64,000 bases of DNA from Ectothiorhodospira sp. BSL-9 (GTDB lineage: Bacteria; Pseudomonadota; Gammaproteobacteria; Ectothiorhodospirales; Ectothiorhodospiraceae), in the NCBI RefSeq assembly GCF_001632845.1, contig NZ_CP011994.1, positions 3,110,001 through 3,174,000 of the forward strand, given 5' to 3'. The first letter of the stretch is position 1. Each line of letters begins with the position of its first letter. Positions 8,475 to 17,638 of this stretch are shown piece after piece. The notes under the pieces are model-generated. The model worked only from the letters and a program-made list of their open reading frames with translations. It searched no databases and was not told the origin of the DNA. The position numbers and the translations under genes are program-made.

Positions 8475-9893
8475 GTGATAAAGAAGCTTCTGATCGCCAA
8501 CCGCGGTGAGATCGCCGTTCGTATCATCCGCGCCTGCGCGGAGATGGGCATCACCTCCGTGGCCGTGTACACCGATGCGGACCGCCACGGACTGCATGTG
8601 AAAAAGGCCGACGAGTCCTATTCCATCGGCCCCGACTCCCTCTCCGGCTACCTGAACGTGCACCGCATGGTGAACATGGCGCGCACGGCCGGCTGCGATG
8701 CCATCCACCCGGGTTACGGATTTCTCTCGGAAAACCCCGAATTTGCCCGGGTTTGCGCCCAGCGCGGCATCCAGTTCGTGGGGCCCGACAGCAATGTCAT
8801 CAGTCGCATGGGCGACAAGGTCGCCGCCCGCGAGGCCATGATCGAAGCCGGCGTGCCCGTCATCCCGGGCAGCGAGGGTAACCTCTCCGATGTGGAGGAG
8901 GCTGCCAGCCTGGCCCGCGACATCGGCTACCCGGTCATGCTCAAGGCCACCAACGGGGGCGGCGGCCGTGGCATCCGCCGCTGCGATGACGAGGCCGGCC
9001 TGCGCCGCAACTATGACCGTGTGCGCTCCGAGGCCACCAAGGCCTTTGGCAGCACCGAGATCTTCATGGAAAAGGCCATCGTCAACCCGCGCCACATCGA
9101 GGCACAGATCCTGGCCGACCGCCACGGCAACGTGATCCACCTCTACGAGCGGGACTGTTCCATCCAGCGGCGCCATCAAAAACTGGTGGAGATCGCCCCC
9201 TCGCCCCAGCTCACCCCCGAGCAGCGTGAATACGTGGGCGAACTGGCCGTACGCGCCGCCCGGGCCGTGGGTTACGAGAACGCCGGCACCGTGGAATTCC
9301 TCATGGATGCCGACGACAGCTTCTACTTCATGGAGATGAACACCCGCCTGCAGGTGGAGCACCCGGTCACCGAGATGATCACGGGTGTCGACATCGTCCA
9401 GGAGCAGATCCGTATCGCCGCCGGCGAGCCGTTGCGCTACAGCCAGGATCAGATCAGTTGCCGCGGCTTCGCGATAGAATTTCGTGTCAACGCCGAAGAC
9501 CCGAAAAACGATTTCCTGCCCAGCTTTGGTCGCATCACCCGCTATTTCGCCCCCGGCGGCCCGGGGGTGCGCACCGACGGCGCCATCTACACCGGCTACC
9601 ACATCCCGCCCCACTACGACTCCATGTGCGCCAAGCTCATTGTCTGGGCGCTGGACTGGGAGTCCCTGATCCCTCGGGCCCGCCGCGCCCTGAACGACAT
9701 GGGCGTGTACGGCGTGAAGACCACCATCCCGTATCATCTGGAGATCCTGGACAGCGAGGCCTTCCGCAAGGGCAGCTTCGACACGGGTTACGTGGATGCC
9801 CACCCGGAACTCACCCAATATTCCGTTCGTCGCCCCACCCGGGAACTGGCGGCCGTGATCGCCGCTGCGATTTCCGCTCACAAGGGTCTCTGA
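8475..9893 (+). CDS. pycA: Biotin carboxylase subunit of two-subunit pyruvate carboxylase
   Basis: ATP-dependent carboxylation of biotin on its partner subunit; with PycB it would convert pyruvate to oxaloacetate. The start is a GTG at 8475, giving VIKKLLIANRGEIAVRII, the canonical biotin carboxylase N-terminus, and 472 residues. Upstream codons in frame to 8349 are not family-like. The ATP-grasp region shows HPGYGFLSENPEFARVC, KATNGGGGRGIRR and FMEMNTRLQVEHPVTEM. It is followed 18 bases later by the carboxyltransferase/biotin subunit, so it is not an AccC, which would pair with accB. Acetyl- or propionyl-CoA carboxylase is unlikely because the partner has a pyruvate-type domain. Confidence 0.88.
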   Translation: MIKKLLIANRGEIAVRIIRACAEMGITSVAVYTDADRHGLHVKKADESYSIGPDSLSGYLNVHRMVNMARTAGCDAIHPGYGFLSENPEFARVCAQRGIQFVGPDSNVISRMGDKVAAREAMIEAGVPVIPGSEGNLSDVEEAASLARDIGYPVMLKATNGGGGRGIRRCDDEAGLRRNYDRVRSEATKAFGSTEIFMEKAIVNPRHIEAQILADRHGNVIHLYERDCSIQRRHQKLVEIAPSPQLTPEQREYVGELAVRAARAVGYENAGTVEFLMDADDSFYFMEMNTRLQVEHPVTEMITGVDIVQEQIRIAAGEPLRYSQDQISCRGFAIEFRVNAEDPKNDFLPSFGRITRYFAPGGPGVRTDGAIYTGYHIPPHYDSMCAKLIVWALDWESLIPRARRALNDMGVYGVKTTIPYHLEILDSEAFRKGSFDTGYVDAHPELTQYSVRRPTRELAAVIAAAISAHKGL

Positions 9894-9911
9894 CCAGAAG
9901 GTAATGCACTG

Positions 9912-11735
9912 ATGTCCAAGGTAACGATCACCGACCTGACCCTGCGAGACGGCCACCAGAGCCTGATCGCCACGCGCATGCGCACGGAGGACATGCTCCC
10001 CATCTGCGAGAAGATGGATGCGGTGGGCTTCTGGTCCCTGGAAGTCTGGGGCGGCGCCACCTTCGATGCCTGCCTGCGCTTTTTGAAGGAAGACCCATGG
10101 GAGCGCCTGCGCCAATTGCGCGAGGCCCTGCCCAACACCCGTCTGCAGATGCTGCTGCGTGGCCAGAACCTGCTGGGCTACCGCCATTATGCCGACGACG
10201 TGGTGCGCGGCTTCGTCGCCAAAAGTGCCGATAACGGCATGGATGTGTTCCGCATCTTCGACGCCATGAACGACACCCGCAACGTGCGCGTGGCCATCGA
10301 GGCGGTCAAGAAGGAAGGCAAGCACGCCCAGGGTGCCATCAGCTACACCACAAGCCCGGTGCATACCCCGGAGCAGTTCGTGACCATGGCCCGTGAGATG
10401 GTGGACATGGGCTGTGACAGCATCGCCATCAAGGACATGGCCGGCCTGCTCACGCCCTATGCCACGGGCGAGTTGGTCTCCGCCCTCACCGATGCGGTGT
10501 CCGTGCCCATCCACCTGCACACCCATGCCACGGCGGGCCTCTCCGAGATGTGCCACCTCAAGGCCGTGGAGAACGGTGCGGCCAACATCAACACCGCCAT
10601 GTCGGCCTTTGCCGGCGGTACCAGCCACGCCCCCACGGAGAGCATGGTGGCGGCCCTGCATGACAGCCAGTACACCACCGGTCTGGATCTGGCCGCGCTC
10701 CAGGAGATCGGCTTTTACTTCCGCGAGATCCGCAAGAAGTATCACCAGTTCGAGAGTGAATTCACCGGCGTGGACACCCGGGTACAGACCACCCAGGTAC
10801 CCGGCGGCATGATTTCCAACCTGGTCAGCCAGCTCAAGGCCCAGGGGGCCCTGGACAAGGTGAACCAGGTGATGACCGAGATCCCCCGGGTCCGCGAGGA
10901 TCTGGGCTATCCGCCGCTGGTCACCCCCACTTCCCAGATCGTGGGCACCCAGGCGGTGATGAATGTGCTCACCGAAGAGCGCTACCAGACCATCACCAAC
11001 GAGGTGAAGAGCTACCTGCAGGGTCGCTACGGCCGCACCCCAGGCCAGGTGAACGCCGTGGTGCGCCGCAAGGCCATCGGTGATGCCGAGGTGATCGAAT
11101 GCCGACCTGCCGACCTGCTGCAGGATGAGATGGACGCCCTGCGCAAGCAGGTGGGCGACCTGGCCCAGTCTGAAGAAGACGTGATGATCTACGCCATGTT
11201 CCCGGACCTGGGCCGCGAGTACCTGGAGCATCGCCGCGATGGCAAGCTGGTGCCCGAACCCCTGGAGCCTGTGGGCGCCAAGGCCGAGGAGAAGAACGCC
11301 CCGGTGGAATTCAAGGCCACCCTCCATGGCGAGACCTACCACATCAAGGTCACCGGCACCGGCCACAAGCGGGATCACGAGCGCCCCTTCTATGTGACCG
11401 TGGACGGCATGCCGGAAGAGATTGTCGTCGAGACCCTGGACGAACTGGCCCTGGATGGCGACGGCGGTGCCCGGCGCGATGGCCCGCGGGGCAGCGGTCG
11501 CCCCCGTGCCACCAAGCCCGGCCACGTGAGCACTTCCATGCCCGGCACCATCATCGATGTGCTGGTCAAGGAAGGCGACGAGGTCAAGGCCGGTGACGGG
11601 GTGCTGATCCTGGAAGCCATGAAGATGGAAACCGAAGTCCAGGCACCCGTGGGTGGTGTGGTCAAGGCCATCCATGTGAGCAAGGGCGACAGCGTCAATC
11701 CCGATGATGCCCTGGTGGAGATCGAGGGCAGCTGA
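9912..11735 (+). CDS. pycB: Pyruvate carboxylase subunit B / oxaloacetate decarboxylase alpha-like, biotinylated
   Basis: Carboxyltransferase plus biotin carrier in one 607-residue chain. The N-terminal HMGL-like TIM barrel starts [13 protein letters not shown] and contains [13 protein letters not shown] and the metal ligands in [17 protein letters not shown] domain follows to about residue 450. A charged, glycine-rich linker leads to a C-terminal biotinyl domain with biotin acceptor Lys571 in EAMKMETEV, 36 residues from the end as usual. The same domain set occurs in sodium-pumping oxaloacetate decarboxylase, but no beta or gamma subunit is nearby and the biotin carboxylase is directly upstream, so anaplerotic pyruvate carboxylase is the better call. 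Confidence 0.88.
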   Translation: MSKVTITDLTLRDGHQSLIATRMRTEDMLPICEKMDAVGFWSLEVWGGATFDACLRFLKEDPWERLRQLREALPNTRLQMLLRGQNLLGYRHYADDVVRGFVAKSADNGMDVFRIFDAMNDTRNVRVAIEAVKKEGKHAQGAISYTTSPVHTPEQFVTMAREMVDMGCDSIAIKDMAGLLTPYATGELVSALTDAVSVPIHLHTHATAGLSEMCHLKAVENGAANINTAMSAFAGGTSHAPTESMVAALHDSQYTTGLDLAALQEIGFYFREIRKKYHQFESEFTGVDTRVQTTQVPGGMISNLVSQLKAQGALDKVNQVMTEIPRVREDLGYPPLVTPTSQIVGTQAVMNVLTEERYQTITNEVKSYLQGRYGRTPGQVNAVVRRKAIGDAEVIECRPADLLQDEMDALRKQVGDLAQSEEDVMIYAMFPDLGREYLEHRRDGKLVPEPLEPVGAKAEEKNAPVEFKATLHGETYHIKVTGTGHKRDHERPFYVTVDGMPEEIVVETLDELALDGDGGARRDGPRGSGRPRATKPGHVSTSMPGTIIDVLVKEGDEVKAGDGVLILEAMKMETEVQAPVGGVVKAIHVSKGDSVNPDDALVEIEGS

Positions 11736-12316
11736 TGAACCCCGGACTCGTCCTGGCCTCCACCTCGCCGTTCCGCCGCGAACTGCTGCAGCGCCTTGCC
11801 CTGCCCTTCGATACCTGCTCACCCCAGGTGGATGAGACCCCGAAGGCGGGAGAGGCCCCGGGCGCCATGGTGGCCCGCCTGGCCGAGGCCAAGGCCCGGG
11901 CGGGTGCCGAGCAAAAACCCGACAGCCTCATCATCGGCTCCGACCAGTGCGCCGAGCTGGATGGCCGGATACTGGGCAAGCCCGGCGACCACCAACGGGC
12001 CGTGGAACAGCTGGGGGCCGCTTCGGGCCGCACGGTGGTCTTCCACACCGGCCTGTGCCTGTTGAATGCCGTCACCGGAGAGGCGCAGGTGGACGTGGTG
12101 CCCTTCAAGGTACGGTTTCGCTCACTGAGCGCCGAGCAGATCGAGAACTACCTGCGCAAGGAAGAGCCCTACCAGTGTGCCGGCAGTATCAAGTCGGAAG
12201 GCTTGGGTATCGCGCTGTTCGAGGTAATGGAGGGAGACGACCCCACAGCGCTGGTGGGGCTCCCGCTCATCCGCCTGTGTACCATGATGGAGCGGGCAGG
12301 CCTCAATGTCGTGTAG
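11735..12316 (+). CDS. yceF: Maf-like nucleotide pyrophosphatase YceF
   Basis: A 193-residue Maf/HAM1-fold protein. The N-terminal [17 protein letters not shown] and the central [16 protein letters not shown] are Maf signatures; the YceF branch hydrolyses 7-methyl-GTP and acts as a house-cleaning enzyme against modified nucleotides. The SIKSEGLG and [10 protein letters not shown] stretches near the C-terminus are also family hallmarks. The ATG overlaps the pycB stop by one base (TGATG), so translation is likely coupled. In enterobacteria yceF lies directly beside yceD-rpmF; here the pyruvate carboxylase genes lie between. A hairpin follows the stop. Confidence 0.92.
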   Translation: MNPGLVLASTSPFRRELLQRLALPFDTCSPQVDETPKAGEAPGAMVARLAEAKARAGAEQKPDSLIIGSDQCAELDGRILGKPGDHQRAVEQLGAASGRTVVFHTGLCLLNAVTGEAQVDVVPFKVRFRSLSAEQIENYLRKEEPYQCAGSIKSEGLGIALFEVMEGDDPTALVGLPLIRLCTMMERAGLNVV

Positions 12317-12322
12317 GCTCAG

Positions 12323-12346
12323 GCGGGCGCCGGTCCCGGCGCCCGC
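12323..12346. terminator. GC-rich hairpin between convergent genes
   Basis: An 11-base perfect inverted repeat (GCGGGCGCCGG / CCGGCGCCCGC) with a two-base centre fills the 30-base gap between the yceF stop and the FHA gene stop. It has no T run on either side. It could end transcription from both directions or protect the 3' ends. Confidence 0.5.
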
Positions 12347-12763
12347 TCAGTGGGGCACGGTAAAGCTCACCAGGTGCGTGTCGTCCTCGGCTACCGGGCG
12401 TCCCAGACTGATCAACCCCTCCCCCACCAACGGCAATTCCTCGCCGTTGAGCAGGCAGATTTCATCATTGCCCTGCAAACGCACATAGGTTCCATTCGTA
12501 CTCTGATCGATCAGCACGAACTTGCCCTTGCGGTAGATCACCCGGGCATGATGCCTTGAGGCCACAGGCACCGACACCATCAGGTCGCAGTCATGGCTGC
12601 GCCCCAGCACGAACACGCGGGCACCTGCGGTGAACCAGTGTTCCGCCCCGTGCAAACCGAACACCATACGGGCATTGAGATCATAGAGTGCATGCATCCT
12701 CTCCGCACTGATCCGCTGCGTGGGGGAGCGTTCCTCGTGATCGTCGCCTGAATTAGCTGTCAT
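12347..12763 (-). CDS. FHA-domain protein
   Basis: A 138-residue cytoplasmic protein made almost entirely of one forkhead-associated (phosphothreonine-binding) domain. The phosphopeptide-contact residues are visible: FVLGRSHDCDLMV, SRHHARVIYRKGKF and STNGTYV. The start is set at the ATG at 12763, which has AAGAGG nine bases upstream; in-frame codons continue to 12889 but overlap the divergent ldh promoter region. No kinase, type VI or type III secretion gene is nearby to name a partner. The shared upstream region with ldh is about 180 bases. Confidence 0.8.
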   Translation of the reverse strand: MTANSGDDHEERSPTQRISAERMHALYDLNARMVFGLHGAEHWFTAGARVFVLGRSHDCDLMVSVPVASRHHARVIYRKGKFVLIDQSTNGTYVRLQGNDEICLLNGEELPLVGEGLISLGRPVAEDDTHLVSFTVPH

Positions 12764-12945
12764 ATGCCGCGTATCCTCTTGAAAGGCCTGAAGAGACACA
12801 GGCCCTGACCAGTCCATGATTATGCCGTTAAACCTGCGGACTTTGTGTGATGTTTTACCAAAATCAGTCATCATGACAAGCGTTGCCATACCACAGCAGA
12901 TACATTGCCCCTTTTGACGGGGCCCCAGCCCAGGAGAGTTCTGCC

Positions 12946-13887
12946 ATGGCCAAGAATAGTGTAGGCATCATCGGCACCGGCAACGTAGGGGTTGCCGCGG
13001 CCTATTCCATCTTTCAACGACAGATCGCAGGCGATCTGATCCTGGTGGACCGGGATCATCAGCGTGCCGAAGGCGAGGCCATGGACCTGATGCACGGCCA
13101 GTCCCTGGTGGGACGGGTCATGGTCCGCGCCGGCGACTATGCCGACCTGGCCGACTGTAGCGTGATCGTCATCACCGCCGGCGTCAACCAGAAGCCTGGC
13201 GAGTCGCGCCTGGAACTGCTCAACCGCAACGCCGCCGTGTTCCGCGAGATCGCCGGTCATCTGGACCGCCACGCGCCCGACGCCGTGCTGGTGATTGCCA
13301 CCAATCCAGTGGACATCCTCACCTACGTGATGCAGCGCCTCACGCAACGACCGGCCCAACGCGTGATCGGCACCGGAACCATGCTGGACACCTCCAGGTT
13401 CCGCGCCGCGCTGGGTGAATACTATGGCGTGAACCCCCGCTCGGTGCATGCCTACATCATGGGCGAGCACGGTGATTCCGAGGTCCCCATCTGGAGCAGC
13501 GCCAAGGTGGGTGGGCTGAACCTGTTCGAGCAGACAGTCAACGGCCGGCACTTCGATGCCCGGGCCATGGAGAGATTATTTCAGCAGGTAAAGACCGCCG
13601 CCTTTGATATCATCTCGCGCAAGGGCTACACCAACACCGCCATTGGCCTGGTGATTGCCTACCTGGTGCGCGTGATCCTGGAGGATCAGAAGAGCGTTCT
13701 GGCGGTGAGTGTGGACCCGCAAGGAGACTATGGCCTGCAGGATGTCTGCCTGAGCATTCCCTGCATCGTTGGCCGGGACGGCATTGAATCCCGCGTGGCG
13801 CCATTGATCAACGATGCGGAGCTCAAGGGCATGCAGGCCTCGGCACAGGTCCTGAGGGACAACCTCAAGGGCATGTCCATCGATTGA
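12946..13887 (+). CDS. ldh: L-lactate dehydrogenase
   Basis: NAD-dependent interconversion of L-lactate and pyruvate. The 313-residue protein has the Rossmann start VGIIGTGNVGVAAAYS and the aspartate that selects NAD (LILVDRD). The substrate loop reads NQKPGESR; Gln82 at the position that is arginine in malate dehydrogenase marks a lactate enzyme. Arg151 (DTSRFR) and catalytic His175 (MGEHGDSE) are present. The start ATG at 12946 follows AGGAGAG; the frame is open further upstream but does not look coded. No lactate permease is linked. Specificity from one residue is strong but not proof. Confidence 0.85.
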   Translation: MAKNSVGIIGTGNVGVAAAYSIFQRQIAGDLILVDRDHQRAEGEAMDLMHGQSLVGRVMVRAGDYADLADCSVIVITAGVNQKPGESRLELLNRNAAVFREIAGHLDRHAPDAVLVIATNPVDILTYVMQRLTQRPAQRVIGTGTMLDTSRFRAALGEYYGVNPRSVHAYIMGEHGDSEVPIWSSAKVGGLNLFEQTVNGRHFDARAMERLFQQVKTAAFDIISRKGYTNTAIGLVIAYLVRVILEDQKSVLAVSVDPQGDYGLQDVCLSIPCIVGRDGIESRVAPLINDAELKGMQASAQVLRDNLKGMSID

Positions 13888-13896
13888 CAAAATAAC

Positions 13897-13914
13897 GGCC
13901 CGCGTCAACGGGCC
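13897..13914 (+). terminator. Possible weak terminator after ldh
   Basis: A six-base stem GGCCCG/CGGGCC with a six-base loop starts nine bases after the ldh stop. There is no T tract, so it may only be a stabilising hairpin. Confidence 0.3.
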
Positions 13915-13980
13915 TGGACCCCCTTCTCACCCATCCGGCAGAAGGGCTTTAATGGCTTGAACTACCCAAGGAATCCTCAA

Positions 13981-14817
13981 ATGCACGCCGTGGCCGGTCC
14001 ACGCGCCCGTGTGGGCGCCTTTATCGAATCCGACCGCATTCAGCGCTGGATCATCGCGCTGATCCTCATCAATGCAGCGGTGCTGGGCCTGGAGACCTCG
14101 CCGACCGTCATGGAGCACACGGTGGGGCCGTGGCTGCTGGTGGCAGACAAGATCATTCTGGGCATCTTTGTGGTGGAAATCCTGCTCAAGCTATTCGCCC
14201 AGGGCTGGGGCTTTTTCCGACGCCCCTGGAACGTGTTCGACTTCCTGGTGGTGGGCATCGCCCTGGTCCCGGCCTCCGGGCCCATGGCCGTGCTACGGGT
14301 GCTGCGTCTGTTGCGCCTCGTGTCCATGATGCCCAAACTCCGCTTCATCGTGGAGGCCCTGCTCAAGGCCATACCGGGCATCCTGTCCATCCTCGGCCTG
14401 CTGGTCCTGTTGTTCTACGTGTTTGCGGTGATCGCCACAGGCCTGTTCGGCAAGAGCTTCCCGGAATGGTTTGGCAACCTGGGGCAATCCATGTACACCC
14501 TCTTCCAGGTCATGACCCTGGAGAGCTGGTCCATGGGCATCGCCCGACCGGTGATGGAGGAATACAACTGGGCCTGGGTGTTCTTCGTGCCCTTCATCCT
14601 GATTGCCACCTTCACCATCCTGAACCTGTTCATCGCCATCATCGTCAACACCATGCAGTCGATGCAGGAGGATCAGCAGCAGTTCGAGCATGACACCATC
14701 GAAGAAGTGGTCCACGCCGAGAACACGCAGTTGCACGAGGACCTCAAGGCACTGCGCCAGGAGATCCGGGAACTGCGCAAGGAGATCTCCAGCGACCGCC
14801 CATCCGGCCCGGGTTAA
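13981..14817 (+). CDS. Voltage-gated sodium channel, BacNav/NaChBac family
   Basis: A 278-residue single-domain, six-helix ion channel that would form a tetramer in the inner membrane. The S4 voltage sensor carries arginines every third residue (Arg106, Arg109, Arg112 in VLRVLRLLRLV). The pore has the sodium filter TLESWS at residues 179-184. S6 (ILNLFIAIIVNTMQSM) runs into an acidic neck and a C-terminal coiled coil (LHEDLKALRQEIRELRKEI), the tetramerisation module of this family. The ATG at 13981 follows AAGGAA. Such channels are frequent in alkaliphilic and marine bacteria and serve pH homeostasis or motility. The motifs resemble NavAe1 of Alkalilimnicola, from memory. Confidence 0.92.
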   Translation: MHAVAGPRARVGAFIESDRIQRWIIALILINAAVLGLETSPTVMEHTVGPWLLVADKIILGIFVVEILLKLFAQGWGFFRRPWNVFDFLVVGIALVPASGPMAVLRVLRLLRLVSMMPKLRFIVEALLKAIPGILSILGLLVLLFYVFAVIATGLFGKSFPEWFGNLGQSMYTLFQVMTLESWSMGIARPVMEEYNWAWVFFVPFILIATFTILNLFIAIIVNTMQSMQEDQQQFEHDTIEEVVHAENTQLHEDLKALRQEIRELRKEISSDRPSGPG

Positions 14818-14857
14818 CCCGCCACTCGATCACACATTTATTGCAAAGGACTCCGGC

Positions 14858-15052
14858 ATGAGCGAAGACGACCCAAAGACCGAAGCCCCGTCCCAGCCCT
14901 ACATCGGCCCTGAGCGCCGCAAGGGCGAGCGCCGCAAGAGCCAGCAAGACCGCCGGGAAATGTTCCGCTTCGAGCCGGAAAAGGACCCACGCCGTTCCGG
15001 CAAGGATCGCCGCAAGGCCAATCAGGATATCTGGAAGCAACGGGAGATTTGA
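14858..15052 (+). CDS. Small charged protein with RR-x-G-x-RR repeats
   Basis: A 64-residue soluble protein of unknown function with a good ribosome site (AAAGGA, seven bases before the ATG). It has an acidic, proline-containing start and then two or three arginine-rich repeats: GPERRKGERRK, QQDRRE and RRSGKDRRK. There is no membrane segment or cysteine. It lies 40 bases after the sodium channel stop in the same direction and may be co-transcribed. Similar short basic proteins with ERR/DRR motifs occur in proteobacteria, some fused to PilZ-like regions, but I cannot assign a role. Confidence 0.65.
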   Translation: MSEDDPKTEAPSQPYIGPERRKGERRKSQQDRREMFRFEPEKDPRRSGKDRRKANQDIWKQREI

Positions 15053-15130
15053 TGGGCGAACCGGGTTGCAATCCATCGGCCCATCATCGTAAATCACGGA
15101 CTCGATGGTTCGCCCGTTGGAGTCGTCGCC

Positions 15131-17332
15131 TCAGTCGATCAGATCAAAGCGCAGCCTGCCCTCGCTCTCCCATTGCCGCAGGCGCACTCGGGCCTCATCC
15201 GGGCCCAGCCCGCCCTGTTCGCTCAGGATGTCACACAGGGCTTCCCGCACGCCCTCACCCAGGGTCTGGGCATTACCGCAGACATAGAGCACAGCCTGCT
15301 TGTCTTGCAGCCATTCCCACAAGGATCGGGCCTCGGCACGCATGCAATCCTGCACATACCCGCCCCCATCAGGGTCACGGGAGAACACCGCATCCAGGCG
15401 GGTGAGCACCCCGTCGGCGCGCCAGTGCTCCAGTCTTTCACCGTGGAAATAATCGCCGGCACGCTTGCGGTTGCCGAAGATCAGCCAGGCGGGACCCATG
15501 CGCAGCCCATGGGCCTGCTCCTCCACAAAACCCACGAAGGGGGCAACGCCACAGCCAGCGGCGATCATGATCATGGGGCGGCTGGGATCTTCAGGCGGGT
15601 TGAAGTCCGGATGGGGACGCAGTGTGGCCTCCAGGGTATCGCCCTCCTTGAAGCCACGGCACAGCAGGCCCGAGGCCTTGCCCCAGCAGCTGTTGCCCTC
15701 GGCATCCTGGCGCCGGGTCAGGGCCACCGTGAGCAACAACCGATGTGGATCCACTTCGCTGCTGCTGCCAATGGAATAGGGGCGTCCCGGCTCCCCTGCC
15801 CCGGGGGCAACCAGAAGCAGGTCGCCGGGCCGGAAGGCCAGGGGTTCAGCGCTTTGCCATTGAAGGCTCCAGACCTCGTGGGTGACGGGATCGGCCGGGT
15901 CGTTGAGTTGCGTTCGCCGCTCCAGCGTGAGCGTGACGGACTGATCGCCTCTTGGCGCCTCCACGGCACCCGGGGTCACGCCCACATCCTGGCCCACGTC
16001 CCGCAGCCACTGCGCCCAGGGTTCGGTCGGGTCGCAGTCCACCTTGACCAGTGGCAGGCATTCCTCGGCGCCAGCCCGTTTCAGGGCATCATGCAGGACA
16101 AGGCCACCAGCGCAGAAGTGGGTGTAACTGGAATCCCCCAAGGCCAGTACGGCGAAGCGACAGCCCTTCAGGTTCGCTCCCTCCAGCGCCTTGAGAAACC
16201 CTCGAGCCGGTTCGGGCACCTGGCCATCACCGGCGGTGGAGGCAATCAGGAATACGCGCCGAAACGCCTTGAGCTCGGACGGACTCAGGCCCGCCAGAGA
16301 GGCCCCCATGACCCGGGCACCGCCCTGGCGCAAGGCCTCGGTGGTGGCCTGCGCCAGGCGTGCTGCCGTGCCCGTCTGGCTGGCCCAGGCCACCAGGATG
16401 TCGGCATCCGCATCGCCGGTGCGTCGTCGGGACTGCAGTCCGCGCCGGCCCCAGGAGACCAGCCCGGTCACCATCAATGCCATCAGCAGCATTGAGGCCA
16501 GAAGATTCAGGGCACCCGACCAGCCACCGGCCCAGGTCCCCTCGTGCAGCTCCGCCACCAGCCCAGGATAACTGCCCACCCGGGTGACATCATCGCGGGT
16601 CACCACAAAGGCAGCAGATGCCTCTCCTGCGCGGCCATTGATGGCCACTGCCGCGGTCTGCATGCGTCGGGCATCCCAAACATGGGTGAGACCTCCCTCC
16701 TCCACCGCCCGCTCGATGGCCTGAGCCATGGGCATGTGCCCCTGATCGCGATCCACCTCGGGGAACTGCGGTGTACCCAGAGAGAGGGCCATCATCACGC
16801 CGGTGGCCGACACCATGAGCACCAGGGGAAATCCCGCCCAGCCCAGCAGCGTATGCCAACCCACCAGGGTGTGGCGTAGCCGAGGCCAGGCCAGCAAGGG
16901 GCCCACGATGATCACCAGCACCATCAGGTAGGTGGCGATGTCCACCACGATGTCCAGGTCCAGCAACAGGTGCTTATGAAGGTGCTGCACGGTATGGAAA
17001 AAATCAGCCCCGATGGCCCGTTGCTCCAGCAACTGCCCGGACCCCAAATCGAAGGCCTGCCATTCCCGCTGCCCCTGGCGACTGAATTCCACCACGGCGA
17101 TGCCCGGCTCCTCGAACTCCACCGCTCGGGAGCGGGCCTGGGGATCGACCCGGGCAAGGACCTGCAGTAATCGATCCACCGGAACGGGTTCCTGAGCCGC
17201 CGGGCCTGAGGCCAAGTCCTTGATGATGGGCGCAAAAGAGAGGATGGCACCGGTGATGATGATCAGCCCGAACAGCGGCAGCAACAGCAGCGTCAACCAG
17301 CGATGCAGCAAGACCAGGATCTTCATGACCAT
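15131..17332 (-). CDS. PepSY-membrane/flavodoxin/ferredoxin-reductase fusion (putative ferric or sulfite reductase-like flavoprotein)
   Basis: A 733-residue fusion. Residues 1-300 form a PepSY_TM region with four hydrophobic helices (starting LHRWLTLLLLPLFGLIIITG) flanking a periplasmic PepSY domain. Residues about 308-450 are a flavodoxin-like FMN domain (VAWASQTGTAARLA, ASTAGDGQVPEPA). The rest is a CysJ-type FAD/NAD(P)H reductase: RPYSIGSSS binds FAD, MIAAGCGVAPFVGF and LYVCGNAQTLGEGV bind the nicotinamide nucleotide. Such proteins are thought to pass electrons across the membrane, often for reduction of ferric siderophores. The ferritin gene next door supports an iron role, but the substrate is inferred. 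An alternative start is the ATG at 17326. Confidence 0.8.
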   Translation of the reverse strand: MVMKILVLLHRWLTLLLLPLFGLIIITGAILSFAPIIKDLASGPAAQEPVPVDRLLQVLARVDPQARSRAVEFEEPGIAVVEFSRQGQREWQAFDLGSGQLLEQRAIGADFFHTVQHLHKHLLLDLDIVVDIATYLMVLVIIVGPLLAWPRLRHTLVGWHTLLGWAGFPLVLMVSATGVMMALSLGTPQFPEVDRDQGHMPMAQAIERAVEEGGLTHVWDARRMQTAAVAINGRAGEASAAFVVTRDDVTRVGSYPGLVAELHEGTWAGGWSGALNLLASMLLMALMVTGLVSWGRRGLQSRRRTGDADADILVAWASQTGTAARLAQATTEALRQGGARVMGASLAGLSPSELKAFRRVFLIASTAGDGQVPEPARGFLKALEGANLKGCRFAVLALGDSSYTHFCAGGLVLHDALKRAGAEECLPLVKVDCDPTEPWAQWLRDVGQDVGVTPGAVEAPRGDQSVTLTLERRTQLNDPADPVTHEVWSLQWQSAEPLAFRPGDLLLVAPGAGEPGRPYSIGSSSEVDPHRLLLTVALTRRQDAEGNSCWGKASGLLCRGFKEGDTLEATLRPHPDFNPPEDPSRPMIMIAAGCGVAPFVGFVEEQAHGLRMGPAWLIFGNRKRAGDYFHGERLEHWRADGVLTRLDAVFSRDPDGGGYVQDCMRAEARSLWEWLQDKQAVLYVCGNAQTLGEGVREALCDILSEQGGLGPDEARVRLRQWESEGRLRFDLID

Positions 17333-17638
17333 CTCACACCGTTGGCAGTGAGGAAGTTACAGGGCAAACCTAATGTGGATCCCAAGGTAACGCCAAGCCC
17401 ATGACCCGATGACCACTCGCAACGAGCAGTGATACGGCGGCTGTCCTTTCCATGCTGTTCATGGGGGAGGGTGATACGCATGAACATTCAGACTAACATG
17501 TCACCAAGGCAAGCTCATCGATAGGGTCTGAGCTGGAGAGCATCCGCCAGGCCTCCATGCCCACCAGTCTCGGCATGTTCATTGCAGGAAAATGACTGGT
17601 GTCAGGCTCTTCCACTTCACAACCCCGAGGTTTCCATC
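17333..17638. other. Intergenic region between divergent reductase and ferritin genes
   Basis: About 306 bases separating the divergent starts. I see no credible coding frame, RNA gene or strong Fur box here. It presumably holds both promoters. Confidence 0.5.

Noticed and set aside
9912-11735. Sodium-pumping oxaloacetate decarboxylase alpha subunit
   Set aside because: No beta or gamma subunit genes are adjacent, and a biotin carboxylase lies directly upstream.
8451-11822. Very long minus-strand open frame (over 1100 codons) opposite pycA-pycB
   Set aside because: It is antisense to two clearly coded genes, is rich in His/Gly/Gln from reversed GC-rich codons, and shows no domain motif.
12883-12945. 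Upstream extension of lactate dehydrogenase
   Set aside because: The Rossmann start follows the ATG at 12946, which has AGGAGAG upstream; the extension is not family-like.
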